Under the pieces are notes generated by a model. It searched no databases. It saw only the letters and a program-made list of their open reading frames with translations, and was not told the origin of the DNA. The translations under genes and the position numbers were made by a program. A stretch of DNA of 64,000 nucleotides from Cladopsammia gracilis. Taxonomy: Eukaryota; Cnidaria; Anthozoa; Scleractinia; Dendrophylliidae. Position 1 is the first letter of the stretch; every line of letters begins with the position of its first letter. Below, in pieces: positions 54,378-64,000 of this stretch. The stretch spans positions 655,001 through 719,000 of the forward strand of contig JAJGOT010000201.1 of the NCBI GenBank assembly GCA_022457155.1. The letters run 5' to 3'.

Positions 54378-54735
54378 GAAGACCTTAGATAACAACGGTC
54401 TGGACCACCTCGGACACTTATTGAGAATTATATAACGTAATGTCGACATTTAGACATTTAGACATTTAGACATTTTATTTTCAATAAATTTTTAAGTGTA
54501 AAAAAGAAAATCTAAAATCCCCACTCAGGATTGAACTTGTGACCTCAGCTAGGCTTAGGCTTACATAGCCTACCGTACCAGAGTACCACCTAGCTTCTCG
54601 GGTTGTTTAGGCCTAAATTTAGCTATATAAACTGCTAACCCCAACCTCAACTGAAAGCTAACCAGTTACTTCGTTATATAAGTATCAATAAGGCGTCCGA
54701 GGTGGTCCAGGCCGTTGTTATCTAAGGTCTTCCCC
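54378..54735. mobile_element. 358 bp foldback element enclosing a tRNA-like sequence
   Basis: The arms GAAGACCTTAGATAACAACGG... (54378-54418) and ...CCGTTGTTATCTAAGGTCTTC (54694-54735) are inverted copies that also share tggaccacctcggac. The tRNA-like block is in the loop. Confidence 0.7.
54525..54602 (-). ncRNA. tRNA-like (SINE head) sequence, not a functional tRNA
   Basis: On the minus strand GGTGGTACTCTGGTACGG resembles an A box and CAAGTTCAATCC a B box, about 45 bases apart. It is followed downstream by T runs. The acceptor stem does not pair fully. Probably a SINE head. Confidence 0.4.
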
Positions 54736-55093
54736 TTGTCCAGGGGTTTCTAGGCACCGCCATTTTGAAAGAGGAAAGGGCCCTGGTAACAAGGGTGACC
54801 ACCTTACGAGATTCCTTTATCGATAGCATGATAGCCTCAAGAGTGTTTACTCTCCCACTCAGACTGAATAGCATTCTTGGCCCGAAGCGACGATTATTTT
54901 GGCCAGCGCCACGGCTCACGTGATCCTGGACGCTGGCCAAAAAGATCGCGTCTCTAGGTACGAGAGCGACTTAATAGCTTCCCCTGCAATATAACAATAT
55001 ATTTTTTCTTTACATTTGGTTCTTCAATAAGTCTACATTTCGCCGTTTTATATAACATAAGTTCTTGACATGGACTGTGGCGGGTTTGTGAGA

Positions 55094-63299
<8,206 letters not shown>

Positions 63300-63333
63300 C
63301 TGTTGACAAGAAAAAATTAAAGAACTATTGTAT

Positions 63334-63975
63334 CCAAAAGATAGTAATTGCTGCGGTAAATTTGTTGTAATAATGCTGTTTTATCGTCTCGCTGGTATTA
63401 CAGAATTTTCTCTTTCGTTTTTTGAGGGGAAGCACAGCAAATGTAACCGGGATGAATCGACGAAAATTCCAGCTTATAAGACTAATTTTGTTTTGTAATT
63501 CACGCATCAAGTTCCTGCAATGTCTGTGGAATATTGTTGAGTAAAGGACGCGTTCACCACGAGGAAGGTGTGAAAATTTAGGTTAATTACTGTGTGTTCG
63601 CGTCTCCCAAGCTCAGATCAGGTTTCGCGTCCCCAAGCGCTCAGCTCAGTCTCATCGACCCCTGTCGGAGTGATTTCAAAATAAATTTGTCTTTTATTCC
63701 GTTCAATCTTCGAAAATCTTTGCCATTCAACGGTCCTATCACCATGCCTCGCAGTCCCCGCTCAACTCGTAGTAGTCTTCGACACTCGACTGGGACATGT
63801 TGGACCAAAATACTGTATTACAAATCTCGCAGCCAAAATGTGTTCGTGGCGCAGTGAATTCTGGTAAAAAGCGATCAAATCGAGATTTTTCCTAGCTTAT
63901 ATTTTTTTCTCATATATTTCTCTTAAATCCTGATTATGTTGCTGCTCACTCGCTACGCTCGTTCCGCAGCAATTA
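63334..63975 (-). repeat. Dispersed repeat B, copy 2 (CYFIP intron)
   Basis: Inverted match to 22880-23640, ending in the cgctcgttccgcagcaatt block at the right edge of the window. Confidence 0.7.
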
Positions 63976-64000
63976 AAACCCCCGCCCTAATATAGTGTCA

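Overview
The window is eukaryotic, AT-rich and dominated by repeats. It fits an anthozoan cnidarian, most likely a stony coral. The reasons are one intron-rich conserved animal gene (CYFIP) and a mix of Penelope-like, tyrosine-recombinase and non-LTR retroelements, DNA transposons with long terminal inverted repeats, and many foldback MITEs. The species assignment is inference; nothing in the window is diagnostic on its own. I see no bacterial operon, CRISPR array, rRNA gene or intact tRNA gene.

Layout. 0.4-7.3 kb: a fragment of a repeat module, a small MITE, a 1.4 kb foldback element, and copy 1 of a 2,798 bp transposon. 7.3-13.7 kb: more foldback elements, one uncharacterised single-exon gene (9500-10339, minus), and a dead Penelope-like fragment with a hammerhead-ribozyme-like 3' motif. 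13.7-22.7 kb: an 8,986 bp DNA transposon with a 6 bp target duplication and TAT...ATA ends. It carries an rve/DDE transposase and, converging on it, a five-exon CUE-HECT ubiquitin-ligase gene. Both genes start inside mirror-image terminal repeats. 22.7-28.4 kb: dispersed repeats, including a natural empty site for the 8,986 bp element, and a decayed RecQ-like helicase fragment. 28.4-31.2 kb: copy 2 of the 2,798 bp transposon. 31.4-38.4 kb: a dead tyrosine-recombinase (Ngaro/PAT-type) retrotransposon with split direct repeats. 38.4-43 kb: a second hammerhead-like motif, MITEs and a 2.5 kb TTAA-flanked (Kolobok-like) element with 0.5 kb inverted arms. 44-53.8 kb: remains of three non-LTR retrotransposons on the minus strand, one split by a 3.45 kb TTAA-flanked inverted-repeat element and one split by a MITE with an 8 bp duplication.

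55.1-63.3 kb: the only clearly intact host gene, the last seven coding exons of CYFIP (a WAVE regulatory complex subunit) on the minus strand. Its splice sites and phases all agree over 311 codons, and its introns are filled with SINEs, MITEs and minisatellites. The 5' part of the gene lies beyond the right edge.

The most novel object is the 8,986 bp transposon: a transposase and an E3-ligase-like gene under duplicated leaders supplied by the inverted repeats. This copy looks recently dead, with one frameshift in the transposase and one in-frame stop in the HECT gene. All coordinates, exon joins and repeat pairs were read by eye. Family assignments of transposons rest on recalled family hallmarks, not on searches.
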